A DNA stretch of 64,000 nt from Cauispirillum nitrogeniifigens (GTDB taxonomy: Bacteria > Pseudomonadota > Alphaproteobacteria > Rhodospirillales > Rhodospirillaceae): positions 186,001 to 250,000 of the forward strand of contig NZ_JBLOOT010000006.1 of the NCBI RefSeq assembly GCF_049800675.1, written 5' to 3'. The first letter of the stretch is position 1; every line of letters begins with the position of its first letter. Below the pieces are notes generated by a model. It saw only the letters and a program-made list of their open reading frames with translations. It had not been told where the DNA came from and searched no databases. The position numbers and the translations under genes were made by a program. Shown here piece after piece: positions 33,655 to 43,842 of the stretch.

Positions 33655-34499
33655 AGCGCGAACCCCTTCTCCAGGTCGGCGATGCTGGCCGAGGCCGGGT
33701 GCGGCTTGCCGTAGACCGGGTTGTGGCCCTTGAACAGCACGCCGGTGGTCATGCCGTCGTCGTCCAGCAGCTTGAGGAAAGCCTCCCGCCGGTCGGACGT
33801 CGCGGTGTCGGGGTCCCAGTCGGCGTGGGCGGTTTCCTTCCACGCCCGCTGTTCGGGCCGGAAGGTGACGCAGGGACTGAGCACCTGGACCAGCGAGAAG
33901 CCGGGATGGCGCACCGCCTCGACGATCAGGCGCACGACGTGGTTGGGATCGCCGGAGAAGCCGCGGGCGATGAAGTTGGCGCCCGCCGACAGGGCGATCT
34001 CCAGAGGCTGGAACGACGCCACGCCGGGGCCTTCGGGGGTCAACTTGGAGCCGGTCCAGTCGGACTCGGTGGTCGGCGAAGCCTGGCCCTTGGTCATGCC
34101 GTAGACGGCGTTGTCCATGACGATGTAGGTGAGGTCGACATTGCGCCGGCAGGCGTGGATGAAGTGGTTGCCGCCGATGGAAAAGCCGTCGCCGTCACCG
34201 CCGGCGCAGAGCACCGTCAGGTCGGGGCGGGCGGCCTTCAGTCCGGTGGCCACCGGCAGGGCGCGGCCGTGGATGGAGTGGAAGCCGTAGACCGAGGTAT
34301 AGGCCGGGATGCGCGACGAGCAGCCGATGCCCGACACCAGGGCGACGTTCTCGGGCGGCGTGCCCAGCTCGGCCAGGGCCTTGGTGATGGCCGAAAGCAC
34401 GGCGAAGTCGCCGCAGCCGGGGCACCACACGGGCTTGAGGTCGGACTTGAAGTCCGTGGCCTTCAGCGGCTGGGCGGGGGAGGCGGTGATGGCGTCCAT
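33651..34499 (-). CDS. korB: 2-oxoglutarate:ferredoxin oxidoreductase, beta subunit
   Basis: 282 residues. Thiamine-diphosphate half of the enzyme that oxidises 2-oxoglutarate to succinyl-CoA while reducing ferredoxin. [4Fe-4S] ligands are Cys26 and Cys29 (WCPGCGD), Cys60 (GIGCSSR) and the Cys in QVLSPCVTF. The TPP/Mg motif runs from GDGD (101-104) to Asn130 (IVMDNAVYGMTKGQ). SD GGAGAGGAGAG precedes the ATG at 34499; the gap to korA is 23 bases. The stop overlaps the ferritin-like gene. Substrate assigned by similarity to KorAB; other 2-oxoacids are possible. Confidence 0.92.
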   Translation of the reverse strand: MDAITASPAQPLKATDFKSDLKPVWCPGCGDFAVLSAITKALAELGTPPENVALVSGIGCSSRIPAYTSVYGFHSIHGRALPVATGLKAARPDLTVLCAGGDGDGFSIGGNHFIHACRRNVDLTYIVMDNAVYGMTKGQASPTTESDWTGSKLTPEGPGVASFQPLEIALSAGANFIARGFSGDPNHVVRLIVEAVRHPGFSLVQVLSPCVTFRPEQRAWKETAHADWDPDTATSDRREAFLKLLDDDGMTTGVLFKGHNPVYGKPHPASASIADLEKGFAL

Positions 34500-34522
34500 T
34501 GTGGGGCTCTCCTCTCCGGGGC

Positions 34523-36253
34523 TCAGGACCAGTCGCCCAGCGCGGCGACGATCTCATGCGGGCGCAGGGCCAGCGGCCCGGGGCGGTGCAGGGTCTTCAC
34601 GGTCGGCGGCAGGTCGTAGTGGGCGCGCAGCAGGGCATGGAACTGGGCCATGTGGTTCTGCTCGACCACCAGCAGGCGCTTGATGCCGTCCAGCGCGGCG
34701 GCCATGCGCTCCGGCTGGGCCGGGAACAGCAGGCGCGGGGCGATCAGGCGGCAGGACACGCCGGCCTCGGCGGCGCGGGCCAGGGCCTCGCGCACCGGCT
34801 CCGTCACCGACCCGAAGGTGATGACCGCCATGTCCGTTTCGGCGTCGCCGAAGCTTTCCAGGTGCGCCCAGGCGGCGCCGTAGTCGAAGCCCGTGAGCTT
34901 GCGCAGGCGCTTGTCGAGCTGCTCGCGGTGGTGCTGCGCCTGGGTCGAGGGCGTGCCGCGCGGGCTGTGTTCCAGGCCATCGGCGGTGTACTGGCAGCCG
35001 GGCGTGCCCGGCACCGCCATGGGCGAGACGCCGTCGGCGGTGACCTTGTAGCGCTGGTAGGCGGCGTCGGCCGAAGCCTCGGCCGTCAGGCGCTTGCCGA
35101 CGAAGGCGAGGTCGGCCGGCTTGGCGATGATGGCGCGCGACTGGCCCATGGCCTGATCGGACAGCACGATGGCTGGCACTTGCAGGCTTTCGGCCAAGAA
35201 CACCGACCATTGGACGGTGAACAGGCAGTCGGCGATGGACAGCGGCGCGGTGACGATGTGCGGCGCATCGCCGTGCAGGCCATAGACCGCGATGTTGAGG
35301 TCGGACTGCTCGGACTTGGTGGGGATGCCGGTGGACGGGCCGCCGCGCATGACGTCGACCACCACCACCGGGGTTTCCGACGCCACGCCCAGGCCCAGGG
35401 CCTCGGTCATCAGCGCCAGGCCGGGGCCGGAGGTGGCGGTCAGGCTGGGCACGCCGCCGAACGACCCGCCCAGGCACATGGTGATGGAGGCCAGTTCGTC
35501 CTCGGCCTGCACCAGGGTGCCGCCGACCTTGGCGAGGTTGGGGGCCAGCCACTCCAGCACCTCGGTCGCCGGGGTGATGGGGTAGGCGGCGACGAAGCGA
35601 ACGCCGCCGCGCAGGGCACCCAGGCCGGCGGCCTCGTTGCCGGTGATGGACCACCGTTCGCCCTGCGGCGGGTGAGGGGGGGCCAGCTTCGGCACGCCGT
35701 CGATGGCGCCCGCCTGGGCGGCACCGGCGCGCAAGGAGGCGATGGAGGCCTCCAGCGCCTCCGGCCCCTTCTTGCCGAGAACCTGCTTGAGCACGTCGAT
35801 CACGGCATCCTCCGGCAGGCCGATGGCGGCCGCCACCAGGCCCAGGGCGACCATGTTGACGCGGCCGCCGGCGACATCCTTGGCGACATCCTTCAACGGC
35901 ACCGGCACCACATGCGGCGCCGCGCCGAGCATGATCGCCGGAACCTCGCCCTGCGACGGGTCGGTGATGATGACCGAGGCGCCATGCAGCGGCAGTTCCG
36001 AGGCGAAGCGTTCGATGTTGCCCCAGTCCACGGCGACCATCAGGTCGTAGAAGTCATCCGCCGACTGCACCGGCTGCGGCGACAGGCGCAGCAGGGCGGC
36101 GGACTCGCCGCCGCGAATCTGCGGCCCCAGGGACCGCCCCATCAGGCCATGCCAGCCCGCCCGCGCGGCGGCGTCGACGAGGATCTGCCCCGCCGTCATC
36201 ACGCCCGCGCCGCCGCTGCCGGTCAGGGCGATTGAAACTGAATTGATGCTCAT
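34523..36253 (-). CDS. korA: 2-oxoglutarate:ferredoxin oxidoreductase, fused gamma-alpha subunit
   Basis: 576 residues. The gamma domain (about 1-185) begins SVSIALTGSGGAGVMTAGQI and has GPQIRGGES, the CoA-side region. The alpha domain follows from about 200 with the pyrimidine-binding YPITP motif (224-228), EDELASI and TSGPGLALMTEALGL. Together with korB it gives the two-gene KorAB form common in aerobic and microaerophilic bacteria. The frame extends to 36343, but the ATG at 36253 fits the family start. First gene of a four-gene minus-strand unit korA-korB-ferritin-like-ferritin-like, divergent from a ferredoxin gene. Confidence 0.93.
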   Translation of the reverse strand: MSINSVSIALTGSGGAGVMTAGQILVDAAARAGWHGLMGRSLGPQIRGGESAALLRLSPQPVQSADDFYDLMVAVDWGNIERFASELPLHGASVIITDPSQGEVPAIMLGAAPHVVPVPLKDVAKDVAGGRVNMVALGLVAAAIGLPEDAVIDVLKQVLGKKGPEALEASIASLRAGAAQAGAIDGVPKLAPPHPPQGERWSITGNEAAGLGALRGGVRFVAAYPITPATEVLEWLAPNLAKVGGTLVQAEDELASITMCLGGSFGGVPSLTATSGPGLALMTEALGLGVASETPVVVVDVMRGGPSTGIPTKSEQSDLNIAVYGLHGDAPHIVTAPLSIADCLFTVQWSVFLAESLQVPAIVLSDQAMGQSRAIIAKPADLAFVGKRLTAEASADAAYQRYKVTADGVSPMAVPGTPGCQYTADGLEHSPRGTPSTQAQHHREQLDKRLRKLTGFDYGAAWAHLESFGDAETDMAVITFGSVTEPVREALARAAEAGVSCRLIAPRLLFPAQPERMAAALDGIKRLLVVEQNHMAQFHALLRAHYDLPPTVKTLHRPGPLALRPHEIVAALGDWS

Positions 36254-36593
36254 GGTGCGGCCGTCCCCCGTCCATTTCGTGCCCGGGATCGCCGCCGCCA
36301 TCGTCTTGAGACGAAAGGAAACCCCCTTGGGGAAGGGCTTCACCCGGAACAGGCGTCGGCGCCGAGGCTTTCAGGTATAACGGCTTCTCCGAGGACGGTC
36401 CAGGGCTCCAGGGGTAGGCGGGCGGAGGGGGGCATCCACCCTGATGGGGTGGCCCGTTGTCCACTGCCGGCACCGTATATCTGCCTTGACTAATCCTGGC
36501 GTGCATGGTTGTAGACCAACCCAGGCACGGCGCGCATGCTGATGCCTTTAAGAAGCGGCCCCACACGCCGAAGGCTGAGAAAAGGAACATCCC
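36254..36593. promoter_or_regulatory. Divergent intergenic region between korA and the ferredoxin gene
   Basis: 340 bases without a gene. It must hold the korA promoter and the ferredoxin promoter; a candidate for the latter is at 36486-36514. Small GC-rich dyads (for instance ccccttgggg near 36325) are present, but nothing specific was recognised. Confidence 0.4.
36486..36514 (+). promoter_or_regulatory. Candidate sigma-70 promoter for the ferredoxin gene
   Basis: TTGACT (36486-36491), a 17-base spacer, then TTGTAG (36509-36514), about 80 bases before the ferredoxin ATG. The -35 is near consensus; the -10 is weak. Confidence 0.4.
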
Positions 36594-36839
36594 ATGGCCC
36601 TGCTGATCAACGACGAGTGCATCGCCTGCGGCGCCTGCCCGTCGGAGTGCCCGAACGAGGCGATCACCGAGAGCGATCCCGTCTTCGTCATCGATCCGGA
36701 ACGCTGCACCGAGTGCGTCGGCGCCCACGACGAACCGCAGTGCATCGCCGTCTGCCCGGTCGAGTGCATCGTCCAGGACCCGAAGTGGAAGGAAACCCCG
36801 GATCAGCTCCAGGCCAAGTACGAGGGCCTGCACGCCTGA
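36594..36839 (+). CDS. 2[4Fe-4S] ferredoxin (Alvin/YfhL type)
   Basis: 81 residues. First cluster motif Cys9-x2-Cys12-x2-Cys15-x3-Cys19-Pro; second Cys38-x2-Cys41-x8-Cys50-x3-Cys54-Pro. The eight-residue insertion between the second and third Cys of the second motif, plus the C-terminal extension with an extra Cys58, mark the low-potential Alvin/YfhL class. AAAGGAACATCCC precedes the ATG. Divergent from korAB, it is the natural electron carrier for KorAB, and possibly for the indolepyruvate enzyme at 53749-57231. A strong terminator follows. Confidence 0.93.
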   Translation: MALLINDECIACGACPSECPNEAITESDPVFVIDPERCTECVGAHDEPQCIAVCPVECIVQDPKWKETPDQLQAKYEGLHA

Positions 36840-36862
36840 TCATCCGCAGTCCGCGAACGCGA

Positions 36863-36901
36863 AACGCCGCCACGGGGGGACCGGGGCGGCGTTGTTTTTT
36901 T
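36863..36901 (+). terminator. Rho-independent terminator of the ferredoxin gene
   Basis: Nine-base arms aacgccgcc (36863-36871) and ggcggcgtt (36885-36893) with a 13-base G-rich loop, followed by g and seven T. Confidence 0.88.
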
Positions 36902-36970
36902 GGCGTCCCTGCGGCCGGCGGGCGGCGGCGGGAAAGGGGCCGGCGCGGGGCCGGCCTCCCCCCCCTGGTC

Positions 36971-39265
<2,295 letters not shown>

Positions 39266-39348
39266 GGAGTTTTTTTTGGCCTAGGCTTTTGGTCGCGGGG
39301 GAAACGATGGTGCGCGCGCAGCTCGTTCCGGCCGACAGTTGTGCCGGG

Positions 39349-39376
39349 ATAATAGATAGTCCACGCCGCGTGTCAA
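39349..39376 (-). promoter_or_regulatory. Sigma-70-type promoter of the DEAD-box helicase
   Basis: Read on the minus strand: TTGACA (39376-39371), 16-base spacer, TATTAT (39354-39349). This is close to consensus and about 80 bases before the helicase ATG, implying a leader of about 75 bases ending in an A-run. Confidence 0.7.
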
Positions 39377-39448
39377 TATTTGCGCCCACATAAGCATGTG
39401 CGCTACCGTCGATTTGATGCGATCGAACGACGGAAGGAGGCTTAGACC

Positions 39449-40003
39449 ATGCCGGTGACCATGCGCGCGGACCAGTCGGTCCTGGTGATCATCGACGTGC
39501 AGGAGCGCCTGTGCCCGGCCATGGACGACCCCCGCCGCGTGCTGCACAACGGCGCCCGGCTGATCAAGGGCGCCCTGCGCCTGGGCGTGCCGGTGGTGGC
39601 GACGGAACAGTATCCCCAGGGCATCGGCCCGACCATGTTCGACCTGCGCGACCTGCTGCCCGATGGGACGGTGGTGCAGAAGATGACCTTCTCGGCCGCC
39701 CGCGAGCCGGCCTTCATCGACCGTCTCAAGGGCCTGGGCGTTTCTCAGGTGGTGATCATGGGCACCGAGGCGCACGTCTGCGTCCAGCAGACGGCCCTGG
39801 AACTGGCCGAGCAGGGGTGGGAGGTGTTCTGCGTGACGGACGCCTGCTCGTCGCGCGATACCGCCAACCAGGACGCCGCCTATGCCCGCATGGCGGCGCG
39901 CGGGCTGTCCCTGGTGACCACCGAGATGGTGCTGTTCGAGTGGCTGGGGGAGGCCGGAACCCCGGCGTTCAAGGATGTCCTGCCGCTGATCAAGCACGGC
40001 TGA
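39449..40003 (+). CDS. Isochorismatase-family hydrolase (nicotinamidase-like)
   Basis: 184-residue cysteine hydrolase with the family triad Asp16 (VLVIIDVQE), Lys78 (VVQKMTFSA) and Cys111 (MGTEAHVCVQQTALEL), and the cis-peptide GTEAHVCV region. Short length and the TEQYPQGIGPT segment place it with YcaC-like/isochorismatase-domain proteins rather than true nicotinamidases. GGAAGGAGG nine bases before the ATG. An alpha/beta hydrolase follows 33 bases later, probably in one operon. Substrate unknown. Confidence 0.85.
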   Translation: MPVTMRADQSVLVIIDVQERLCPAMDDPRRVLHNGARLIKGALRLGVPVVATEQYPQGIGPTMFDLRDLLPDGTVVQKMTFSAAREPAFIDRLKGLGVSQVVIMGTEAHVCVQQTALELAEQGWEVFCVTDACSSRDTANQDAAYARMAARGLSLVTTEMVLFEWLGEAGTPAFKDVLPLIKHG

Positions 40004-40036
40004 GAACACTCAATAAGGACAAAGGAGACGACGCCC

Positions 40037-40735
40037 ATGGAACGCCAGCCCCTGGTTCTGGTGCCCGGCCTGCTCACCGACCACGCCCTGTGGGCGCGCC
40101 AGACCGCGCGCCTGACGGACGTGGCCGACATCGTGGTCGCCGACGTCGGCCAGGACGACTCGCTGGGCGCCATGGCCGACCGCCTGCTGGCCGCCGCGCC
40201 GGAGCGCTTCGCCCTGGCCGGCCTCAGCATGGGCGGCTACGTGGTGCAGGAGGTCATGCGCCGCGCGCCGGACCGGGTGAGCCGCCTGGCGCTGCTCGAC
40301 ACCAACGCCCGCGCCGATCTGCCCGAGCAGAAGAAGATGCGCCAGGATCTCATGGACCTCGCCGCCGCCGGCCGCTTCGCCGAGGTGCCGCCGGCCATCC
40401 TGCCCAATCTGGTGCACGAGGACCGCGTCACCGACGAGCGCTTCATGGGCATGCTCACCGACATGGCCCTGCGAGTCGGCGCCGATGCCTTCATCCGCCA
40501 GCAACGGGCCATCATGGAACGCCCCGACGGGCGCGACGACCTCGCCCGCATCACCGTGCCGACCCTGGTGCTGTGCGGGCGCGAGGACAAGCTGACCCCG
40601 CCCAAGGTGCATCAGGAAATGGCTGACCGCCTGCCCAACGGGGCCCTGGTGGTGCTGGACGACTGCGGCCACATGGCGCCGCTGGAACAGCCCGCGGCGG
40701 TCAACGCGGTGTTCCGGTATTGGCTGCAAATGTAG
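40037..40735 (+). CDS. Alpha/beta-fold hydrolase
   Basis: 232 residues. The nucleophile elbow GLSMGGY has Ser64, the acid is in LCGREDKLTPP, and the catalytic His in DDCGHMAPLEQP. The oxyanion region is VLVPGLLTDHALW. It resembles small MhpC/BioH-like esterases. AAAGGAGACGACGCCC precedes the ATG. It lies 33 bases after the isochorismatase-like gene; a strong promoter for rpmJ starts right after its stop, so rpmJ is separate. Substrate unknown. Confidence 0.85.
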   Translation: MERQPLVLVPGLLTDHALWARQTARLTDVADIVVADVGQDDSLGAMADRLLAAAPERFALAGLSMGGYVVQEVMRRAPDRVSRLALLDTNARADLPEQKKMRQDLMDLAAAGRFAEVPPAILPNLVHEDRVTDERFMGMLTDMALRVGADAFIRQQRAIMERPDGRDDLARITVPTLVLCGREDKLTPPKVHQEMADRLPNGALVVLDDCGHMAPLEQPAAVNAVFRYWLQM

Positions 40736-40748
40736 CGTTTAATCGACG

Positions 40749-40777
40749 TTGACAGCCAAAGGGCGGATGCGTATGTT
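40749..40777 (+). promoter_or_regulatory. Sigma-70 promoter of rpmJ
   Basis: Consensus TTGACA (40749-40754), 17-base spacer, TATGTT (40772-40777), about 38 bases before the rpmJ ATG. Confidence 0.75.
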
Positions 40778-40815
40778 GCGCCCTCTTTTGACGCCTAGAT
40801 TTTGAGGATTTCGCC

Positions 40816-40941
40816 ATGCGCGTCCGCAACTCGCTCAAGTCCGCCAAAGAGCGCGACAAGAACTGCCGCGTCGTTCGTCGCCGTGGCCGTGTCTACATCA
40901 TCAACAAGAAGAACCCGCGCATGAAGTGCCGTCAGGGCTGA
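40816..40941 (+). CDS. rpmJ: 50S ribosomal protein L36 (zinc-free long form)
   Basis: 41 residues beginning MRVRNSLKSAKERDKNC and ending in NPRMKCRQG, the alphaproteobacterial L36 form. It has two Cys (17 and 38) but not the CxxC/C/H zinc set of the classical 37-residue L36, so it is zinc-independent. Part of the large ribosomal subunit. TTGAGGATTTCGCC precedes the ATG. It is transcribed alone from a near-consensus promoter and ends at a strong terminator. Confidence 0.97.
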   Translation: MRVRNSLKSAKERDKNCRVVRRRGRVYIINKKNPRMKCRQG

Positions 40942-40977
40942 TGCCCGGGCGATAGCCTCTGCCAGGTTGGCCTTGCG

Positions 40978-41008
40978 AAAAGCCGTGCCCTTCGGGGCGC
41001 GGCTTTTT
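40978..41008 (+). terminator. Rho-independent terminator of rpmJ
   Basis: Thirteen-base stem (aaaagccgtgccc / gggcgcggctttt, one G-U pair) with a ttcg tetraloop, ending in five T, 37 bases after the rpmJ stop. Confidence 0.9.
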
Positions 41009-41084
41009 CGTTTGGCCGATGCCCGACGTTGCGACTCCGGCTTGCCATGGCGTATCGTGGTTGAAAATTCGGAGGAAAGCGTCT

Positions 41085-42575
41085 GTGGTCAGCATGCCGG
41101 AGCCCGATCGGGCCATCCTCGCCAACCGAACCCGCATCGTTCAGGACCTGCGCGCCATCGTCCCCGGTGAAGGCGTCATCGCCGACGAGGATGAACTGCG
41201 GGCCTACGAATGCGATGCCTTGTCGGCGTACCGCCAGTTGCCGCTGATCGTGGTGCTGCCGGAAACGACGGAGCAGGTGTCGGCCATCCTGCGCTACTGC
41301 CACCGCAACAACGTCAAGATCGTGCCGCGCGGGGCAGGGACGTCGCTGTCGGGCGGATCCATGCCGCTGGCCGACGCCATCACCCTGGGTCTGGGGAAGT
41401 TCAACCGCATCCTTGAGGTGGACTTCGACAACCGCTGCGTCGTGGTGCAGCCCGGCGTCCCCAACCTGGCCATCACCAAGGCGGTGGAGGACGACGGGTT
41501 CTACTACGCGCCCGACCCGTCGAGCCAGATCGCCTGCTCCATCGGCGGCAACATCGCCGAGAACGCCGGCGGCGTGCATTGCCTCAAGTACGGCCTGACC
41601 ACGAACAATGTCCTGGGCGTGGAAATGGTGCTGATGGATGGCGAGGTCATCCGCCTGGGCGGCAAGCACCAGGACTCGGAGGGCTACGACCTGCTGGGCG
41701 TGGTCACGGGGTCGGAAGGGTTGCTCGGCGTGGTGACGGAAGTCACCGTGCGCATCCTGCCCAAGCCGGAAACCGCCAAGGCGGTGCTGATGGGCTTTTC
41801 CACCAACGAGGCCGGGGGCGACTGCGTGGCCGCCATCATCGGCGCCGGCATCATCCCCGCCGGCCTGGAGATGATGGACCGCCCGGCCATCCATGCCGCC
41901 GAGGACTTCGTGCACGCCGGCTATCCGCTGGACGTCGAGGCGCTGCTGATCTGCGAACTGGACGGCCCGTCGGTGGAGGTCGAGCACCTCATCGGCCGGG
42001 TCGAGGCCATCGGCCGCGACCACGGCGCCACCACCATGCGCGTCTCCACCAGCGACGCCGAACGTGCCCTGTTCTGGGCCGGGCGCAAGGCGGCGTTCCC
42101 GGCGGTGGGGCGCATCTCGCCGGACTATCTGTGCATGGACGGCACCATCCCGCGCGGCCAGTTGCCGGCGGTGCTGGCGCGCATGCAGGTGTTCTCGCAG
42201 CGCCACGGCCTGCGGGTCGCCAACGTCTTCCATGCCGGCGACGGCAACCTGCATCCGCTCATCCTGTTCGACGCCAACCAGCCGGGAGAACTGGAGCGGG
42301 CGGAGGAATTCGGCGCCGACATCCTCAAGCTCTGCGTCGACGTGGGCGGGGTGCTCACCGGCGAACACGGCGTCGGGGTGGAGAAGCGCGACCTCGTGCC
42401 CTACATGTTCAGCGACGACGACATCAAGCAGCAGCAACGCATCAAGTGCGCCTTCGACCCAGGGCACCTGCTCAATCCGGGCAAGGTGTACCCGACGCTG
42501 CACCGCTGCGCCGAACTGGGCAAGCTGCACGTGACCGGCGGCCGCCTGCCGTTCCCCGATCTGCCCCGCTTCTGA
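41085..42575 (+). CDS. glcD: Glycolate oxidase subunit GlcD (FAD-binding)
   Basis: 496 residues of the vanillyl-alcohol-oxidase fold. FAD-binding PCMH domain: VPRGAGTSLSGGSMPLADAI, then SSQIACSIGGNIAENAGGVH. C-terminal substrate domain: VFHAGDGNLHPLI and GVLTGEHGVGVEKRDL with the metal/substrate His residues. The GTG at 41085 is preferred because GGAGG lies nine bases upstream; earlier in-frame ATG at 41019 would read through the rpmJ terminator, and ATG 41094 is far from the SD. With glcE and glcF it oxidises glycolate (or D-lactate) to the 2-oxo acid at the membrane. First gene of glcDEF. Confidence 0.93.
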   Translation: MVSMPEPDRAILANRTRIVQDLRAIVPGEGVIADEDELRAYECDALSAYRQLPLIVVLPETTEQVSAILRYCHRNNVKIVPRGAGTSLSGGSMPLADAITLGLGKFNRILEVDFDNRCVVVQPGVPNLAITKAVEDDGFYYAPDPSSQIACSIGGNIAENAGGVHCLKYGLTTNNVLGVEMVLMDGEVIRLGGKHQDSEGYDLLGVVTGSEGLLGVVTEVTVRILPKPETAKAVLMGFSTNEAGGDCVAAIIGAGIIPAGLEMMDRPAIHAAEDFVHAGYPLDVEALLICELDGPSVEVEHLIGRVEAIGRDHGATTMRVSTSDAERALFWAGRKAAFPAVGRISPDYLCMDGTIPRGQLPAVLARMQVFSQRHGLRVANVFHAGDGNLHPLILFDANQPGELERAEEFGADILKLCVDVGGVLTGEHGVGVEKRDLVPYMFSDDDIKQQQRIKCAFDPGHLLNPGKVYPTLHRCAELGKLHVTGGRLPFPDLPRF

Positions 42576-42591
42576 GGGCGAGGATCCGACC

Positions 42592-43836
42592 ATGAACGAC
42601 ATCTTCCGACCGTCCACCGAGGCCGAACTGGCCGAAGTCGTCGCCTGGGCCGCCGACTGCCGCAACACCCTGGCCCTGCGCGGGAGCGGCAGCAAGCAGG
42701 CCCTGGGCCGCCCGGTGGAGGCCGACCACGTCCTTGACCTCGGCGGCCTGTCGGGCATCACCGAATACGTGCCCGCCGAACTGATGCTCACCGCCCGCGC
42801 CGGCACGCCGATGGAGGACATCCGCGCCGCCCTGGCCGAAAAGGGCCAGCACCTGGCCTTCGAGCCGCCGGACCTGCGGCCGCTGCTGGGCGGCACCGGC
42901 GGGGAGGGGACACTGGGCGGCGTGGTGTCCTGCAACCTTGGCGGTCCGCGCCGCATGGGGGCGGGCGCGGCGCGCGACCATGTGCTGGGCGTGCGCGGAG
43001 TCGGCGGCAACGGCGCCGTCTTCAAGGCCGGCGGCAAGGTGGTGAAGAACGTCACCGGCTTCGACCTGAGCAAGCTGCTGTGCGGCGCCTACGGCACCCT
43101 GGCGGCGCTGTCGGAAATCACCATCAAGGTGCTGCCGCGCCCGGAAAAGGTCCGCACCGTCCTGGTGTTCGGCCTGGACGACGCGGCCGCCGTGCGCTGC
43201 ATGGGCCAGGCCGCCCGCAGCCGGCACGAGGTATCCGCCTGCGCCCACCTCCCCGAGGGGCTGGCCAGAGCCTCGGGCGTCGATCTGGTGGCCGGGGCGG
43301 GGCGGGCGGTGACGGCTATCCGCGTCGAGGGGCCGGAACCCTCGGTGGCGTGGCGCTGCCAGGCCCTGCGCAACGAACTGGCCGGTTTCGGCGATACCGA
43401 GGAACTGCACTCGATGCGCTCGGCCCGGCTGTGGGAGGAGGTGGCGCGCGCCGTGCCGCTCGCCGCACCGGCCGAGTCGCTGGTGTGGCGCCTGTCGGTG
43501 CCGCCGGCCTCGGCCGCCGACGTGGTGGCGCGCATCCGCCACAGCCTGCCGGCGGAAGCCTTCTACGACTGGGCGGGCGGTCTGGTGTGGCTGGCCGTGG
43601 CGCCCGGCCGCGACGATGCCGGGGAGGAAGTGGTGCGCGGCGCGGTGGCCCATGTGGCCGGCGGCCATGCCACCCTGTTCCGTGCCCCGGCCGAGGTGCG
43701 GGCACGGGTGGCGCCGTTCCAGCCGCAGCCCGGCCCGCTGGCGGCGCTGTCGCAGCGGCTGAAGGACAGCCTGGACCCCGGCGGGGTGTTCAATCCCGGA
43801 CGCATGGTGCCCATCGGCGCGGCAAAGGGGCGATAG
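42592..43836 (+). CDS. glcE: Glycolate oxidase subunit GlcE (FAD-binding)
   Basis: 414 residues, a second smaller FAD_binding_4 protein: TLALRGSGSKQALGRPV, LGGTGGEGTLGGVVSCNLGG and GGKVVKNVTGFDLSKLLCGA are the GlcE signatures. It pairs with GlcD. 16 bases after glcD and six bases before glcF. Confidence 0.93.
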   Translation: MNDIFRPSTEAELAEVVAWAADCRNTLALRGSGSKQALGRPVEADHVLDLGGLSGITEYVPAELMLTARAGTPMEDIRAALAEKGQHLAFEPPDLRPLLGGTGGEGTLGGVVSCNLGGPRRMGAGAARDHVLGVRGVGGNGAVFKAGGKVVKNVTGFDLSKLLCGAYGTLAALSEITIKVLPRPEKVRTVLVFGLDDAAAVRCMGQAARSRHEVSACAHLPEGLARASGVDLVAGAGRAVTAIRVEGPEPSVAWRCQALRNELAGFGDTEELHSMRSARLWEEVARAVPLAAPAESLVWRLSVPPASAADVVARIRHSLPAEAFYDWAGGLVWLAVAPGRDDAGEEVVRGAVAHVAGGHATLFRAPAEVRARVAPFQPQPGPLAALSQRLKDSLDPGGVFNPGRMVPIGAAKGR

Positions 43837-43842
43837 AACCAG

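Noticed and set aside
36902..36970. GC hairpin (36938-36956) as the helicase terminator
   Set aside because: A seven-base stem exists, but on the minus strand only CCCTTTCCC follows; too weak to call.
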